This document shows, piece by piece, positions 51,612 to 61,680 of a stretch of 64,000 bases of DNA; within the stretch, counting starts at the first letter, position 1, and each line of letters opens with the position of its first letter. The notes beneath the pieces are model-generated. The model searched no databases and had not been told where the DNA came from. It saw only the letters and a program-made list of their open reading frames with translations. Both the position numbers and the translations under genes were made by a program. This DNA is from Actinomycetota bacterium. Lineage in GTDB: Bacteria > Actinomycetota > Actinomycetes > Nanopelagicales > Nanopelagicaceae. Where the stretch lies: positions 1 to 64,000 of the forward strand of contig CANFVU010000003.1 in assembly GCA_947450545.1 (NCBI GenBank), written 5' to 3'.

Positions 51612-52162
51612 GCAAGTAAACCTTTGTTAGCGTGAGTTGGCTTGGTAGCGAGCGCAGCAGCTTCAACTTCGCGAATAATCTGCGCGCGATTGACGCCTAG
51701 TTTGGATTCTGAAATTTGTTCGTGCAACTTAATGATTGCATTCATCAACATTTCAGGACGAGGTGGGCAACCAGGCAAATAAATATCAACTGGAACAATG
51801 TGATCAACGCCTTGCACGATCGCATAGTTGTTAAACATTCCACCGGTTGAGGCACAAGCACCCATCGAGAGAACCCATTTAGGTCCAGCCATTTGATCGT
51901 AAATCTGGCGCAATACTGGAGCCATCTTGTTTGAAAGTCGACCTGCAACAATCATTAAATCTGCTTGGCGAGGAGATCCGCGGAACACTTCCATTCCAAA
52001 ACGTGAAAGATCGTATTTCGCAGTTGTGGTCGCCATCATTTCAATCGCACAACATGCAAGACCAAAGCTTGCTGGCCATAGGGAGTTCTTGCGAATGTAA
52101 CCAGCGAGCTTTTCTACGGATGTGAGTAGAAAACCGCTTGGTAATTTCTCTTCTAGTCCCAT
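51608..52162 (-). CDS. nuoB: NADH-quinone oxidoreductase subunit B
   Basis: '[17 protein letters not shown]', '[18 protein letters not shown]', '[10 protein letters not shown]'. Confidence 0.98.
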   Translation of the reverse strand: MGLEEKLPSGFLLTSVEKLAGYIRKNSLWPASFGLACCAIEMMATTTAKYDLSRFGMEVFRGSPRQADLMIVAGRLSNKMAPVLRQIYDQMAGPKWVLSMGACASTGGMFNNYAIVQGVDHIVPVDIYLPGCPPRPEMLMNAIIKLHEQISESKLGVNRAQIIREVEAAALATKPTHANKGLLA

Positions 52163-52522
52163 TTAATCCCAATCCAATCCGCCGCGTCGCCATACATACG
52201 CGTAGGCAACAAATACAGTCAAAATAAAGATGACCATTTCGACAAGACCAAATAGTCCCAACTTGTCGAAGGTGACCGCCCATGGGTAGAGGAAAACAAT
52301 TTCAATATCAAAAACAATAAAGAGCATGGCTGTGAGGAAGTACTTCACTGGGAAACGTCCACCACCCGGAGCTTGAGGAGAAGGTTCAATTCCACACTCA
52401 TACGCTTCAGATTTAGCTCGGTTGTAGCGCTTTGGACCAGTAATAGAGGTGACCACAACTGAGAATGCGGCGAAGCCAAAACCAATGGCGCCTATTGCAA
52501 GAATCGGGACGTATGGATTCAT
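52163..52522 (-). CDS. nuoA: NADH-quinone oxidoreductase subunit A
   Basis: 'YECGIEPSPQAPGGGRFPVKYFLTAMLFIVFDIEIVFLYPWAV'. Confidence 0.97.
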   Translation of the reverse strand: MNPYVPILAIGAIGFGFAAFSVVVTSITGPKRYNRAKSEAYECGIEPSPQAPGGGRFPVKYFLTAMLFIVFDIEIVFLYPWAVTFDKLGLFGLVEMVIFILTVFVAYAYVWRRGGLDWD

Positions 52523-52605
52523 GATGTGTGGAGTCTACGGGTGAAAGGGCCCAGAAGGAATTTGTCGTAGGTCACATTCAGCAATTGGACCGGGGAAAGG
52601 GGCTC

Positions 52606-53358
52606 TTATGCCGCTGGCTTATGTCCTACGTGGATAGCCACAATTCCAAAGGTGAGATCCTGCCAGCCAACGCGCTGCCAGCCTGCCGATTCCATAACCG
52701 CCGCTAACCCCTTTTGGTTGGGCCATGCCTGGATGGACTCCGCCAAATAGACGTAGGCATCAGGGTTGGAGGAAGTCTTGCGAGCAATGATCGGAAGCGC
52801 CTTCATCAGGTAGTTCATATAGATAGTACGAAAAATTGAATTGGTTGGGTGGCTAAATTCAACAACGACCATACGGCCACCAGGCTTTACAACGCGATAC
52901 GCATCAGCGAGCGCATCTTTAGCGTTATTAGTATTGCGAAGTCCAAATGAAATTGTTGCGACATCAAACTCATCTTTTTCAAATGGCAACTTCAGCGCAT
53001 CGCCTTGAACAAATGTGAGATCAGGATTTCTCTTTCTTCCTGCTTCCAACATTCCTTGTGAAAAATCTAAAGCAACAACGTCAGCACCTGCATCAGCGAG
53101 TGGTCTGCTTGATGAACCTGTACCAGCTGCAATATCAAGAATGCGCATTCCTTTAGTAGGAGCAATTATTGATGTAGCAACTTTGCGCCAGGCTTTTGTG
53201 CGATTGAGACTGAGCAAGTCGTTAATGAAGTCATAACGTTTCGCAACGCCATCGAACATGGCGGCGACTTCTTGAGGATCTTTATTCAGATCAGCTTTCT
53301 TACCCACGCGTACATTCTTGTGGGAGTACGCTTTCTTTACAAATCCGGAGAGGACCAA
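52606..53358 (-). CDS. menG: Demethylmenaquinone methyltransferase
   Basis: 'VAAMFDGVAKRYDFINDLLSLN', 'DIAAGTGSSSRPLADAG'; true start may be GTG at about 53307. Confidence 0.93.
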   Translation of the reverse strand: MVLSGFVKKAYSHKNVRVGKKADLNKDPQEVAAMFDGVAKRYDFINDLLSLNRTKAWRKVATSIIAPTKGMRILDIAAGTGSSSRPLADAGADVVALDFSQGMLEAGRKRNPDLTFVQGDALKLPFEKDEFDVATISFGLRNTNNAKDALADAYRVVKPGGRMVVVEFSHPTNSIFRTIYMNYLMKALPIIARKTSSNPDAYVYLAESIQAWPNQKGLAAVMESAGWQRVGWQDLTFGIVAIHVGHKPAA

Positions 53359-53360
53359 TT

Positions 53361-53945
53361 ATGAGTACAGCTCACCCAACAACACTTCGCTACGCCTTAG
53401 TTTCACGCTCGACGACTGCCGTAAACGTTGCGCTCGCTCTTGCAGGTGTTGCCTTCATCTCATTGATGGCTCAAATCTCATTTCCACTGCCTGGCTCACC
53501 GGTTCCTTTCACGGGGCAAACCCTTGCTGTTCTTCTACTTGGTAGTGCTTATGGCGCAAACCTCGGATTAGCAACGCTCTCTCTTTACATCGCAACAGGC
53601 GTCGCAGGATTGCCTGTATTTACTGGTGCAACACATGGGTTATCTCACCTCACAGGTGCAACTGGTGGATACCTCGTTGGAATGGCATTGGCCTCCTATC
53701 TATCTGGTGCTCTTGCTCAAAAGAAGTTTGATCAGAAATTTTCAACAGTAATTCCAACGATGGTGCTCAGCAACGTTGCCATTTTCACATTCGGACTTCT
53801 TTGGCTCCAACATGTCACTGCACAATCCTGGAGTTGGACATTTGCGCATGGATTTACACCGTTTATCGCTGGCGAAGCGCTGAAGATCGCGATCGCAAGC
53901 ACATCGCTGCCGGTTGTATGGAGATTCGTAAACCGCCTAAAGTAA
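53361..53945 (+). CDS. bioY: Biotin transporter BioY
   Basis: 'SFPLPGSPVPFTGQTLAVLLLGSAYG', 'GATGGYLVGMALASYL'. Confidence 0.95.
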   Translation: MSTAHPTTLRYALVSRSTTAVNVALALAGVAFISLMAQISFPLPGSPVPFTGQTLAVLLLGSAYGANLGLATLSLYIATGVAGLPVFTGATHGLSHLTGATGGYLVGMALASYLSGALAQKKFDQKFSTVIPTMVLSNVAIFTFGLLWLQHVTAQSWSWTFAHGFTPFIAGEALKIAIASTSLPVVWRFVNRLK

Positions 53946-53949
53946 GGCT

Positions 53950-55179
53950 GTGTCCAATCGCATCACTACCGAGATTCTTGGCGAACTTCCGCATCTCAGT
54001 GAGATAGCAACAACTTCTCCACTTTCCACCTCATGGATTCGTGGTGGCGATGGCTTAATTGGATTTGGAAAATATAAGAGTCACAAAGTTGTCGGAGCTA
54101 AGAGATTTTCTGATGCTGCGCAATGGTGGAGAAATGAACTTTCGCAATTAGAGATTCACAATAACGTTCACGGCAGTGGAACTGGTCCAATTCTCTTTAC
54201 TTCATTCTCATTTCTTGAATCTGAAGAATCTGAACTGGTAATCCCTGAAATTATCGTTGGACGTAAAGGTGGAAAATCGTGGATTACGTGGATTGGAGAT
54301 TCACAACAACCACAACTCACAACACGTGTATTGGAAGAACAATCTCTCGCAATCTCGTGGGGAGCTGGTTCAGTCTCTGAGGACGAATGGAAGCAACGAG
54401 TTTCTCGGTCCGTGGATCGCATTAAGCAAGGTGCACTAGAAAAAGTTGTGCTTGCGCGCGATATCAACGCCATCAGCAACGAGCCCATTGACCTTCAAAC
54501 CCTTATTCAACGCCTCGAATCTGAGTATCCCTCAACCTGGGTCTTTCTCGTAGAAAACCTTATCGGCGCTACACCTGAATTGCTCGTCCGCTTAAGTAAG
54601 TCTCTCGTTACATCCCGAGTCCTTGCCGGAACGATTCGTAAGACTGGCGACGATGCAAAAGACCTTACTCTCGCAGCAACTCTTGCGAAGAGTTCAAAAG
54701 ATTTAGAAGAACATGAATATGCTGTCCGATCTGTTGCCGATGCACTTTCCCCATTCTGTTCATCGACCAACGTGCCTGAAGCTCCCTTTGTTCTACATCT
54801 ATCCAACGTCATGCATCTTGCAACAGATGTGACAGGTGTCGTCAATGAGTCTGCGACCCCTGTAGATATGTTCACAGTTATCAAAGCACTTCACCCATCT
54901 GCAGCAGTGTGCGGAACTCCAACTGATGATGCGCGTGAATTAATTAATGAAATTGAAGGAATGAACCGCGGTCGTTATGCAGGGCCTGTTGGATGGATTG
55001 ATGCGCGTGGCGATGGTGAAGTGGGAATTGCACTTCGTTGCGGCAAGCTAGCAAGTGACTTGCGCACAATGCGTCTCTTTGCAGGCTGTGGAGTTGTTGC
55101 AGGGTCTAACCCAGATGATGAGCTTGCTGAGAGTCAGGCGAAATTACTTCCCATGCGAACGGCGCTTGCAACTCTTTGA
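53950..55179 (+). CDS. menF: Isochorismate synthase
   Basis: Chorismate-binding fold; 'LEKVVLARDIN', 'LHPSAAVCGTP', 'YAGPVGWID'. GTG start. Confidence 0.92.
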   Translation: MSNRITTEILGELPHLSEIATTSPLSTSWIRGGDGLIGFGKYKSHKVVGAKRFSDAAQWWRNELSQLEIHNNVHGSGTGPILFTSFSFLESEESELVIPEIIVGRKGGKSWITWIGDSQQPQLTTRVLEEQSLAISWGAGSVSEDEWKQRVSRSVDRIKQGALEKVVLARDINAISNEPIDLQTLIQRLESEYPSTWVFLVENLIGATPELLVRLSKSLVTSRVLAGTIRKTGDDAKDLTLAATLAKSSKDLEEHEYAVRSVADALSPFCSSTNVPEAPFVLHLSNVMHLATDVTGVVNESATPVDMFTVIKALHPSAAVCGTPTDDARELINEIEGMNRGRYAGPVGWIDARGDGEVGIALRCGKLASDLRTMRLFAGCGVVAGSNPDDELAESQAKLLPMRTALATL

Positions 55180-56696
55180 TGTAACTCTTTAAGCGTTTGC
55201 GCGTTCTCTTCTCTTGTTGGAACTTCAACCACAACAAAATGTAGACCGCTCTTGTGTAACGACCTGGCCAAATCACTTTCGCTCTTTACTTTCTCAACCG
55301 AATATCCAAATCCCTGAATCACTTTTTCAATATCGATGTGGTGCGGTGTTCCAAATACTTTTTCAAATCCATCTGATCCAGCTTGTGGCAAAGTCGAGAA
55401 AATCCCTCCGCCATTATTATCAACAATAAAGATTGTGTGGTTATCAGCAGATGCATGTGCCAGAGCCGAGAGATCGTGAAGGAAAGTTAGATCTCCCAAA
55501 ATGGAATATGTGCGCTCGTAAAAAGCAGCGATTCCGCAGGCTGTAGAGGTATTCCCATCTATTCCAGCTAAACCTCTATTGGCGAAGATATGTAAGTCTC
55601 CACGTGGATCACCAAAAGCTTCCAGGTCTCTTACGGGACGAGAGGATCCGACAAAGAGTGCAGATCCGGCAGGAATTTCTCGTGCCAAAATTTGAGCAAC
55701 TTTTTGTTCAGACCACTGCAACGTTATGGCACTTGCCGCTTCTTTTCCAGCAGTTTTCCACGATTCAATCCACTGTGCATCAGTAGATGCCGTAGAGATT
55801 GTCGGCATAGCAAAAAGAATCTGGCTTGCGGTACGCGCTGTATCAATCTTTTCAGCACGTGGATCGACGACCACAACATTGTTGCTCTGACCGATATATG
55901 CATTGATGCTACGTGACAGTGTCGTACGACCAATGACAAGAATGTGATCAGCTTTCAATTTCTCTCTTATTTTTTCATCCGAGAGGAAGAGAGCAGCGTG
56001 AGGAATAGCAGTTGGATACGAGAGAGGATCTTCAGCAATCACAGGTAGACCCGCTGTAGCAATTATCTGGTTAAGAACATTGGGAGACAGCCCTGCGCTG
56101 TCATGTCCAATGACTATGACAGAACGAGCAGATAACTGAAGTGAACCTTGAGGAATCTCGTCATTAGCTTCTGCAGAGATATGAACGCCGCCAAGCCAAT
56201 CCCGTGAATCATTCTTTTCCAATAACGGTTCATCGAATTGAATGTTGAGATGTACAGGGCCGCCCGTGAGATGCGCAGAACAATCCACTCTCGTATCTGT
56301 ATCAATAGTTGTGAGCGGTGCAAGAACTCCATCTTGCAACGTAGTTTGATTCGCTCCTGTTTTACGTAAACGTGCAGGGCGATCAGCTGTTAAAAAGAGC
56401 AGCTTATTATTCGAGTGATACGCCTCGAGAGCTGCTGGGTGATAGTTCGCAACAGCAGTCCCGCTCGTGCAGACCACTGCAACATATTTCATACTGGCTT
56501 TTGAGAGTCCAAGTGCAAAATAAGCAGCACCGCGCTCATCTATTCGAACATGTAATGATATTAAGCCCTTTTCAGATGCTTCATAGAGAGCGAGAGAAAG
56601 TGGAGCGTTCCGAGATCCAGGTGAGAGCACAAAATCGCTCACCCCAAGCTCGATGAGTTGGCGCACGGTAGAACGAGCTACATCAGATGCACTCAT
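55134..56696 (-). CDS. menD: 2-succinyl-5-enolpyruvyl-6-hydroxy-3-cyclohexene-1-carboxylate synthase
   Basis: ThDP enzyme; 'DFVLSPGSRNAPLSLAL', 'GDLTFLHD'; start at MSASDV overlaps the menC stop (ATGA). Confidence 0.94.
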   Translation of the reverse strand: MSASDVARSTVRQLIELGVSDFVLSPGSRNAPLSLALYEASEKGLISLHVRIDERGAAYFALGLSKASMKYVAVVCTSGTAVANYHPAALEAYHSNNKLLFLTADRPARLRKTGANQTTLQDGVLAPLTTIDTDTRVDCSAHLTGGPVHLNIQFDEPLLEKNDSRDWLGGVHISAEANDEIPQGSLQLSARSVIVIGHDSAGLSPNVLNQIIATAGLPVIAEDPLSYPTAIPHAALFLSDEKIREKLKADHILVIGRTTLSRSINAYIGQSNNVVVVDPRAEKIDTARTASQILFAMPTISTASTDAQWIESWKTAGKEAASAITLQWSEQKVAQILAREIPAGSALFVGSSRPVRDLEAFGDPRGDLHIFANRGLAGIDGNTSTACGIAAFYERTYSILGDLTFLHDLSALAHASADNHTIFIVDNNGGGIFSTLPQAGSDGFEKVFGTPHHIDIEKVIQGFGYSVEKVKSESDLARSLHKSGLHFVVVEVPTREENAQTLKELHQRVASAVRMGSNFA

Positions 56697-57658
56697 ACTT
56701 CCCAACCCTTCCAAATCTGCGTCACGCGATTCTGCCACCATTCGACGCGTTCTTCACTCGCTCGATATCGCTCAATAAGTGCGAAATCCGGCTCTGCACG
56801 CTTAATTTCCAAGCGACCACCATGTGGCACGAACGCAGGTGACGTTATATCTGACTCTAATAGTGCAACAGTTCCCAAACCACATGCATAATTGAAATCC
56901 TTAAACGATCCCGCAAGCGCTAATGCATGTGAAATTCCAATTCCTGTATCAAGTGCGCTTGATACGACAACAGGTAAACCAGCAATTTCCGCAATCTCGT
57001 GTGCAGCAGCAATTCCGCCTGATGGAGCCCACTTCACAATTGCAACATCTGCGACATCTGAAAGCTGAGAGAAATCACTGCCAAGGTTCTTTCGAATGGA
57101 TTCATCCACAGCAATTTTCATAGGAATTTCGCTTTTAAGTTTTGCTAAATCACTCAAGCTCTCACATGGCTGTTCGATATATTCAAATACATGTCCGAAT
57201 CTGACATGAAAATCATAAAGATGAAGAAGTGCATCATCCAAACTCCATGATCCATTCACATCGAGGCGGATTTTTGCATCAGGGAGAATGTTCAGCGTCT
57301 CTTCCACAAGTTCTGAACCTGTGATGAAATCATCAATCTTTATTTTGACTGTCGAAGATCCTTCAAAACTTTTTAGAATTCCTGCAACGTCCTCAACAGC
57401 GACGTTGGGAAGAGTCGCATTGATTTCAATATCTGAGCGAAAAAGTTGAGGCCACGGTGTATTCGCCCCTTCAACTGCTGCACGAAGCCATGTTGATGCT
57501 TCTGTAGGGCCATATTCGAGGAATGGTGAGAACTCACTCCATCCTTCAGAACCCTTAAATAGCGCTGCTTCCCGCACTGTAATCCCGCGGAATCTTGTTC
57601 GCGTCGGAATTGCAACGACTGTGAAATCTTGAAAAACCTCAGATGGGAAAGAGTTCAT
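56693..57658 (-). CDS. menC: o-succinylbenzoate synthase
   Basis: Enolase superfamily; 'KIKIDD', 'RLDVNGSW', 'YIEQPCES', 'AVDES'. Confidence 0.92.
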   Translation of the reverse strand: MNSFPSEVFQDFTVVAIPTRTRFRGITVREAALFKGSEGWSEFSPFLEYGPTEASTWLRAAVEGANTPWPQLFRSDIEINATLPNVAVEDVAGILKSFEGSSTVKIKIDDFITGSELVEETLNILPDAKIRLDVNGSWSLDDALLHLYDFHVRFGHVFEYIEQPCESLSDLAKLKSEIPMKIAVDESIRKNLGSDFSQLSDVADVAIVKWAPSGGIAAAHEIAEIAGLPVVVSSALDTGIGISHALALAGSFKDFNYACGLGTVALLESDITSPAFVPHGGRLEIKRAEPDFALIERYRASEERVEWWQNRVTQIWKGWEV

Positions 57659-57663
57659 ACGCT

Positions 57664-58542
57664 TTACGGACGCTTAGGGAACTTTCCAAAATTCGGTTCG
57701 CGTTTTTCTTGAAATGCGTTGCGTCCTTCTTGTCCTTCTTCTGTGAGGTAAAAGAGAAGAGTTGCATCTCCAGCAAGTTGTTGAACTCCTGCAAGACCAT
57801 CATCGGCAGCGTTAAGTCCTGCTTTGAGTAAGCGAAGGGCCATAGGCGAATGTCGAAGAATTTCGCGGCACCAAGAAACGGTTTCTGCTTCCAACTCTGA
57901 AACTGGTACAACTGTATTTACCAATCCCATATCCAGTGCTTCTTGCGCATCATATTGACGAGCAAGGAACCAAATTTCGCGAGCTTTCTTCTGCCCGATA
58001 TGTGCTGCCAACAAACCTGCACCATATCCACCATCGAATGAGCCAACCATTGGACCTGTCTGTCCGAATTTTGCATTCTCTGCAGCAATCGTAAGATCAC
58101 ACACAACATGGAGAACGTGTCCGCCTCCAATTGCCCAACCAGCAACCATGGCAATAACTGGTTTAGGTGTGCGGCGAATTTGAACTTGAAGATCTAAAAC
58201 ATTTAAGCGACCGATTCCTTTTTTACCGAGTGCATCAGAACCGATATATCCATCATCTCCGCGAACATTGATATCGCCACCAGAACAGAATGCTTCATCG
58301 CCTGCTCCAGTAAAAATAATGACTCCGACTTGATCATCATCGCGCGCTAAATCGAATGCAATACGAAGTTCAGCAAGTGTTTCAGGACGAAAGGCATTAC
58401 GAACTTCTGGACGATTGATCGTGATCTTTGCGATGCCTTCAGCAACGAGGTAAGTGATATCAGTAAATTTTTCTCCGCCTGCGCCTACTTCCCATGCGGG
58501 AATGGAGCGGCTACCAAATTCGCGTTTTATTGGCTTGCTCAT
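57664..58542 (-). CDS. menB: 1,4-dihydroxy-2-naphthoyl-CoA synthase
   Basis: Crotonase fold; '[17 protein letters not shown]', '[17 protein letters not shown]'. Confidence 0.96.
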   Translation of the reverse strand: MSKPIKREFGSRSIPAWEVGAGGEKFTDITYLVAEGIAKITINRPEVRNAFRPETLAELRIAFDLARDDDQVGVIIFTGAGDEAFCSGGDINVRGDDGYIGSDALGKKGIGRLNVLDLQVQIRRTPKPVIAMVAGWAIGGGHVLHVVCDLTIAAENAKFGQTGPMVGSFDGGYGAGLLAAHIGQKKAREIWFLARQYDAQEALDMGLVNTVVPVSELEAETVSWCREILRHSPMALRLLKAGLNAADDGLAGVQQLAGDATLLFYLTEEGQEGRNAFQEKREPNFGKFPKRP

Positions 58543-58562
58543 AGAGGTAGCCTACGGGGGTC

Positions 58563-59639
58563 ATGGAAAATTCTTCACAGTCAGATTCGCGAGAGCTGCT
58601 CCACATAACGCCTGAGTGGGCAATCCCACAGGTCGTTGAAGCGCTGAAGGCCGCCCTTGATGGCACCGGTCCCGCAATGACCTTCGGAGAAAGTTCCCGA
58701 ACTCTTGTCCCTGCGCAATGCGCAATCGTGATTCCAACAAGCGGATCTACCGGTGAACCAAAAGATGTTGCTCTCACTGCAGATGCGCTTCGCAGAAGCG
58801 TTAAAGCATCACATCAATTTTTAGGCGCACAATCTGGAGAGCGATGGTCCCTGCTACTCCCCATCACACATATTGCCGGTATAAACGTTCTTGTTCGAGC
58901 CATTGAACTCGGTACTAATCCAGTCGATATGAACGAGGTAGCTGAATACACCGCAATTGTTCCTACCCAGTTGCATCGTGCACTTCATGGTGAAGAAAAA
59001 TTGTTACGTCATTTGCAGAGCGCGAAAGCAGTTCTTGTCGGTGGAGCTGCATCAAGTGACACACTTCTCGAGCAAGCGCGCAAAGCAGGAATTAATCCTG
59101 TCACAACGTATGGAATGTCTGAGATGAGCGGTGGTTGTATCTACAACAACGTTCCATTGGATGGTGTCGAAGTTCGAGTCAACGCTGATGGTGCCATTGA
59201 ACTTGCTGGACCTATGCAAGCGATGGGCTATCTCAATGCTCCAAAGTTATGGAATGAAGTCACGGATGGAAAATGGTTTATCACGAGCGACGGTGGAGAA
59301 ATTCGCGACGGCAAAGTATTCGTCACCGGGCGCCTTGATGATCAAATCAATTCTGGAGGAAAGAAGATTTCGCTCTCCGTTATCGATAACTTTTTGCACG
59401 ACAAGTTTCCTCGTCAACGATTTGCAAGCTTGTCTCTTCACGATAAAGAGTGGGGAGAGAAACTCGTTCTTGTTGTGGATGGATCCATGGATGAAAATCT
59501 CATCAAGGATGCCATCCGTTTGGAATTTGGAGGTTTTGCAGTGCCGAAAGAGATTCTTTTCGGCAAAGAGATTCCTCTTATTTCTATCGGCAAGCCTGAT
59601 CGCAAGAAACTTCGTGAATTGTTTGAGAGAATTAATTAA
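58563..59639 (+). CDS. menE: o-succinylbenzoate-CoA ligase
   Basis: AMP-binding 'IPTSGSTGEPKDVALT', 'TYGMSEMSGGC', 'GRLDDQINSGGKKIS'. Confidence 0.92.
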   Translation: MENSSQSDSRELLHITPEWAIPQVVEALKAALDGTGPAMTFGESSRTLVPAQCAIVIPTSGSTGEPKDVALTADALRRSVKASHQFLGAQSGERWSLLLPITHIAGINVLVRAIELGTNPVDMNEVAEYTAIVPTQLHRALHGEEKLLRHLQSAKAVLVGGAASSDTLLEQARKAGINPVTTYGMSEMSGGCIYNNVPLDGVEVRVNADGAIELAGPMQAMGYLNAPKLWNEVTDGKWFITSDGGEIRDGKVFVTGRLDDQINSGGKKISLSVIDNFLHDKFPRQRFASLSLHDKEWGEKLVLVVDGSMDENLIKDAIRLEFGGFAVPKEILFGKEIPLISIGKPDRKKLRELFERIN

Positions 59640-60508
59640 TGAATTCAGCATCTAAATGGGTGGCCGGTGCACGTCCCCGCACACTTCCCGCAGCGATTTC
59701 TCCCGTAATTGTTGGTGGAGCTCTTGCCCACCGATTGAGCCTTAACGTCAGCTACCTAAATATTGCTCTGGCTTTGATTGTCAGCCTCGCACTACAAATC
59801 GCAGTCAATTATGCAAATGATTACTCTGATGGCGTCAAAGGAACCGATGAAAAGAGAGTTGGACCAGTTCGCCTTGTTGGTAGCGGCTTAGCTTCGGCTG
59901 CATCTGTAAAGCGCGCAGCTTTTATCTCATTTGGTGTGGCAGCAATCGCTGGAACACTTTTAGCTTCGCGAACGTCATATATTTTAATTCTTATAGGCGC
60001 TGTGGCTATCGCTGCAGCTTGGACATACACCGGAAGTTCCAAGCCTTACGGATACCGCGGCTTCGGAGAAATTTCTGTCTTTGTTTTCTTTGGTGTTGTC
60101 GCCACTGTCGGAACATTTTATGCAGGTACTCAAAAAGTTTCTTGGCAAGCTTTTCTTCTATCACTTCCAGTTGGCGCGCTCTCATGTGCAATCTTGGCAA
60201 TCAATAATTTGCGCGATCTTCCAAAAGATGGAGTTGTTGGAAAACTAACCCTTGCGGTTCGAATGGGTGATGTTAAAGCTCGCGCATTCTTCATCTCACT
60301 TCTCTTTTTCGCACACACAACGAGTCTGTTGAGCGTTGTTGTAACTCCTTGGGCCGTAGCGACTATCTTTCTTGCGCCAATCACATCTCAAATCGCACGT
60401 GCCACTATCAAGGGAGCACAGGGAGTGGAATTGATTCCACTCTTAGGTAAGACAGGACGTCTTCAACTGCTGCTATCCACAACGCTTGCCATCGCACTGC
60501 TCATCTAA
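59639..60508 (+). CDS. menA: 1,4-dihydroxy-2-naphthoate polyprenyltransferase
   Basis: UbiA family; 'GARPRTLPAAISPVIVG', 'NYANDYSDGVKGTDE'. Confidence 0.95.
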   Translation: MNSASKWVAGARPRTLPAAISPVIVGGALAHRLSLNVSYLNIALALIVSLALQIAVNYANDYSDGVKGTDEKRVGPVRLVGSGLASAASVKRAAFISFGVAAIAGTLLASRTSYILILIGAVAIAAAWTYTGSSKPYGYRGFGEISVFVFFGVVATVGTFYAGTQKVSWQAFLLSLPVGALSCAILAINNLRDLPKDGVVGKLTLAVRMGDVKARAFFISLLFFAHTTSLLSVVVTPWAVATIFLAPITSQIARATIKGAQGVELIPLLGKTGRLQLLLSTTLAIALLI

Positions 60509-60525
60509 GGAGATAAACTTCAACC

Positions 60526-60786
60526 ATGATTAAAGTCGATGCGTTCATCCTCATAATTTCCATCATCATTCAGCTCTATTCGCTCTTCGATTGTGCTCGC
60601 ACCGAGCAAGAGCAAGTTCGCAGACTTCCAAAATGGGCTTGGCTCATTGTCGTTCTTCTTTTTGGTGGATTCGGTGGTCTCTTGTGGTTATTAGCTGGTC
60701 GACCAAAGAGCCAAGGTGGCGGCCGTAGCCGCAAGCCACGCATTGTTCCTCCAGATGACGATCCGGATTTCCTTCGTAAACTCTAG
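60526..60786 (+). CDS. PLDc N-terminal-type small membrane protein
   Basis: 86 aa, two TM helices; 'LYSLFDCARTEQEQVRRLPKWAWLIVVLLFGGFGGLLWLLAGRP'. Confidence 0.8.
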   Translation: MIKVDAFILIISIIIQLYSLFDCARTEQEQVRRLPKWAWLIVVLLFGGFGGLLWLLAGRPKSQGGGRSRKPRIVPPDDDPDFLRKL

Positions 60787-60789
60787 TTT

Positions 60790-61680
60790 TTACAAACCTG
60801 AATAGGTGTGACGGCCTGAGCCGTAGATATTCACGTAGACGTAGTTAAATAAGAAGGTCGATCCTGCAAAGAGACATAACCATGCAGCGCGACGTCCACG
60901 CCATCCGATTGTTACGCGAGCATGTAAATATGCTGCGTAGGCGATCCAAGTAATAAAAGCCCACGTCTCTTTTGGATCCCAACCCCAGTAACGACCCCAC
61001 GCAGATTCTGCCCAAATAGCTCCTGCAATAACTGCGAAAGTCCAGAGCGGGAATACGAAAGCAACAAGTCTGTATGAAAGTTGATCGAGATACTCAAGTG
61101 ATGGAAGTTTCTTAGCCCATTCATTTCTCTCGCCGCGAGATTCAATTCGATCGAGAATTAAATATGTTGCAGCAATAGTGTTCGCAAGAAGGAAAACTCC
61201 TCCTGAAACAATTGCAGCTGAGACGTGAATGATGAGCCATGTTGATTTCAGTGCAGGCACAAGTGGCGCACTTGGCCGGTATAGAACCGCAACAGCAGTA
61301 CCTAAAGTTAAAAGTACGGATGTAGAGACCGGAAGTCCTAACCAGCGGAGTTTGTACTTAGTAAGTGCAAAGAGATAAGCACCCGCGAAAGCCATTGCAC
61401 CTGTGATTGAGAATTCATACATGTTGCCCCATGGAGCGCGATGCGCGGATAGTCCTCGCAAGATAACTCCGGCAGTTAAGAAGACTTGGCCGAGAATCAT
61501 CATCGCTGTGCCAATGCGTCCAGCTTTATCAGTCTTAGCAAAATCAAACTGGGTTGAATCCCCGCTATTTTTTACAGAGAAAGCAACTTCGACAGCGTGA
61601 GAGAAGAAAGCAATTGTGTAGAGAAACATCGCAGAATAAATTGAATAGTTAGAGAGGTAAGCAAACTGTCTAGAGCTCAT
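60790..61680 (-). CDS. ccsB: Cytochrome c biogenesis protein CcsB/ResC
   Basis: CcmC/CcsA family with WGxxW-type 'WAESAWGRYWGWDPKETWAFITW'. Confidence 0.94.
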   Translation of the reverse strand: MSSRQFAYLSNYSIYSAMFLYTIAFFSHAVEVAFSVKNSGDSTQFDFAKTDKAGRIGTAMMILGQVFLTAGVILRGLSAHRAPWGNMYEFSITGAMAFAGAYLFALTKYKLRWLGLPVSTSVLLTLGTAVAVLYRPSAPLVPALKSTWLIIHVSAAIVSGGVFLLANTIAATYLILDRIESRGERNEWAKKLPSLEYLDQLSYRLVAFVFPLWTFAVIAGAIWAESAWGRYWGWDPKETWAFITWIAYAAYLHARVTIGWRGRRAAWLCLFAGSTFLFNYVYVNIYGSGRHTYSGL

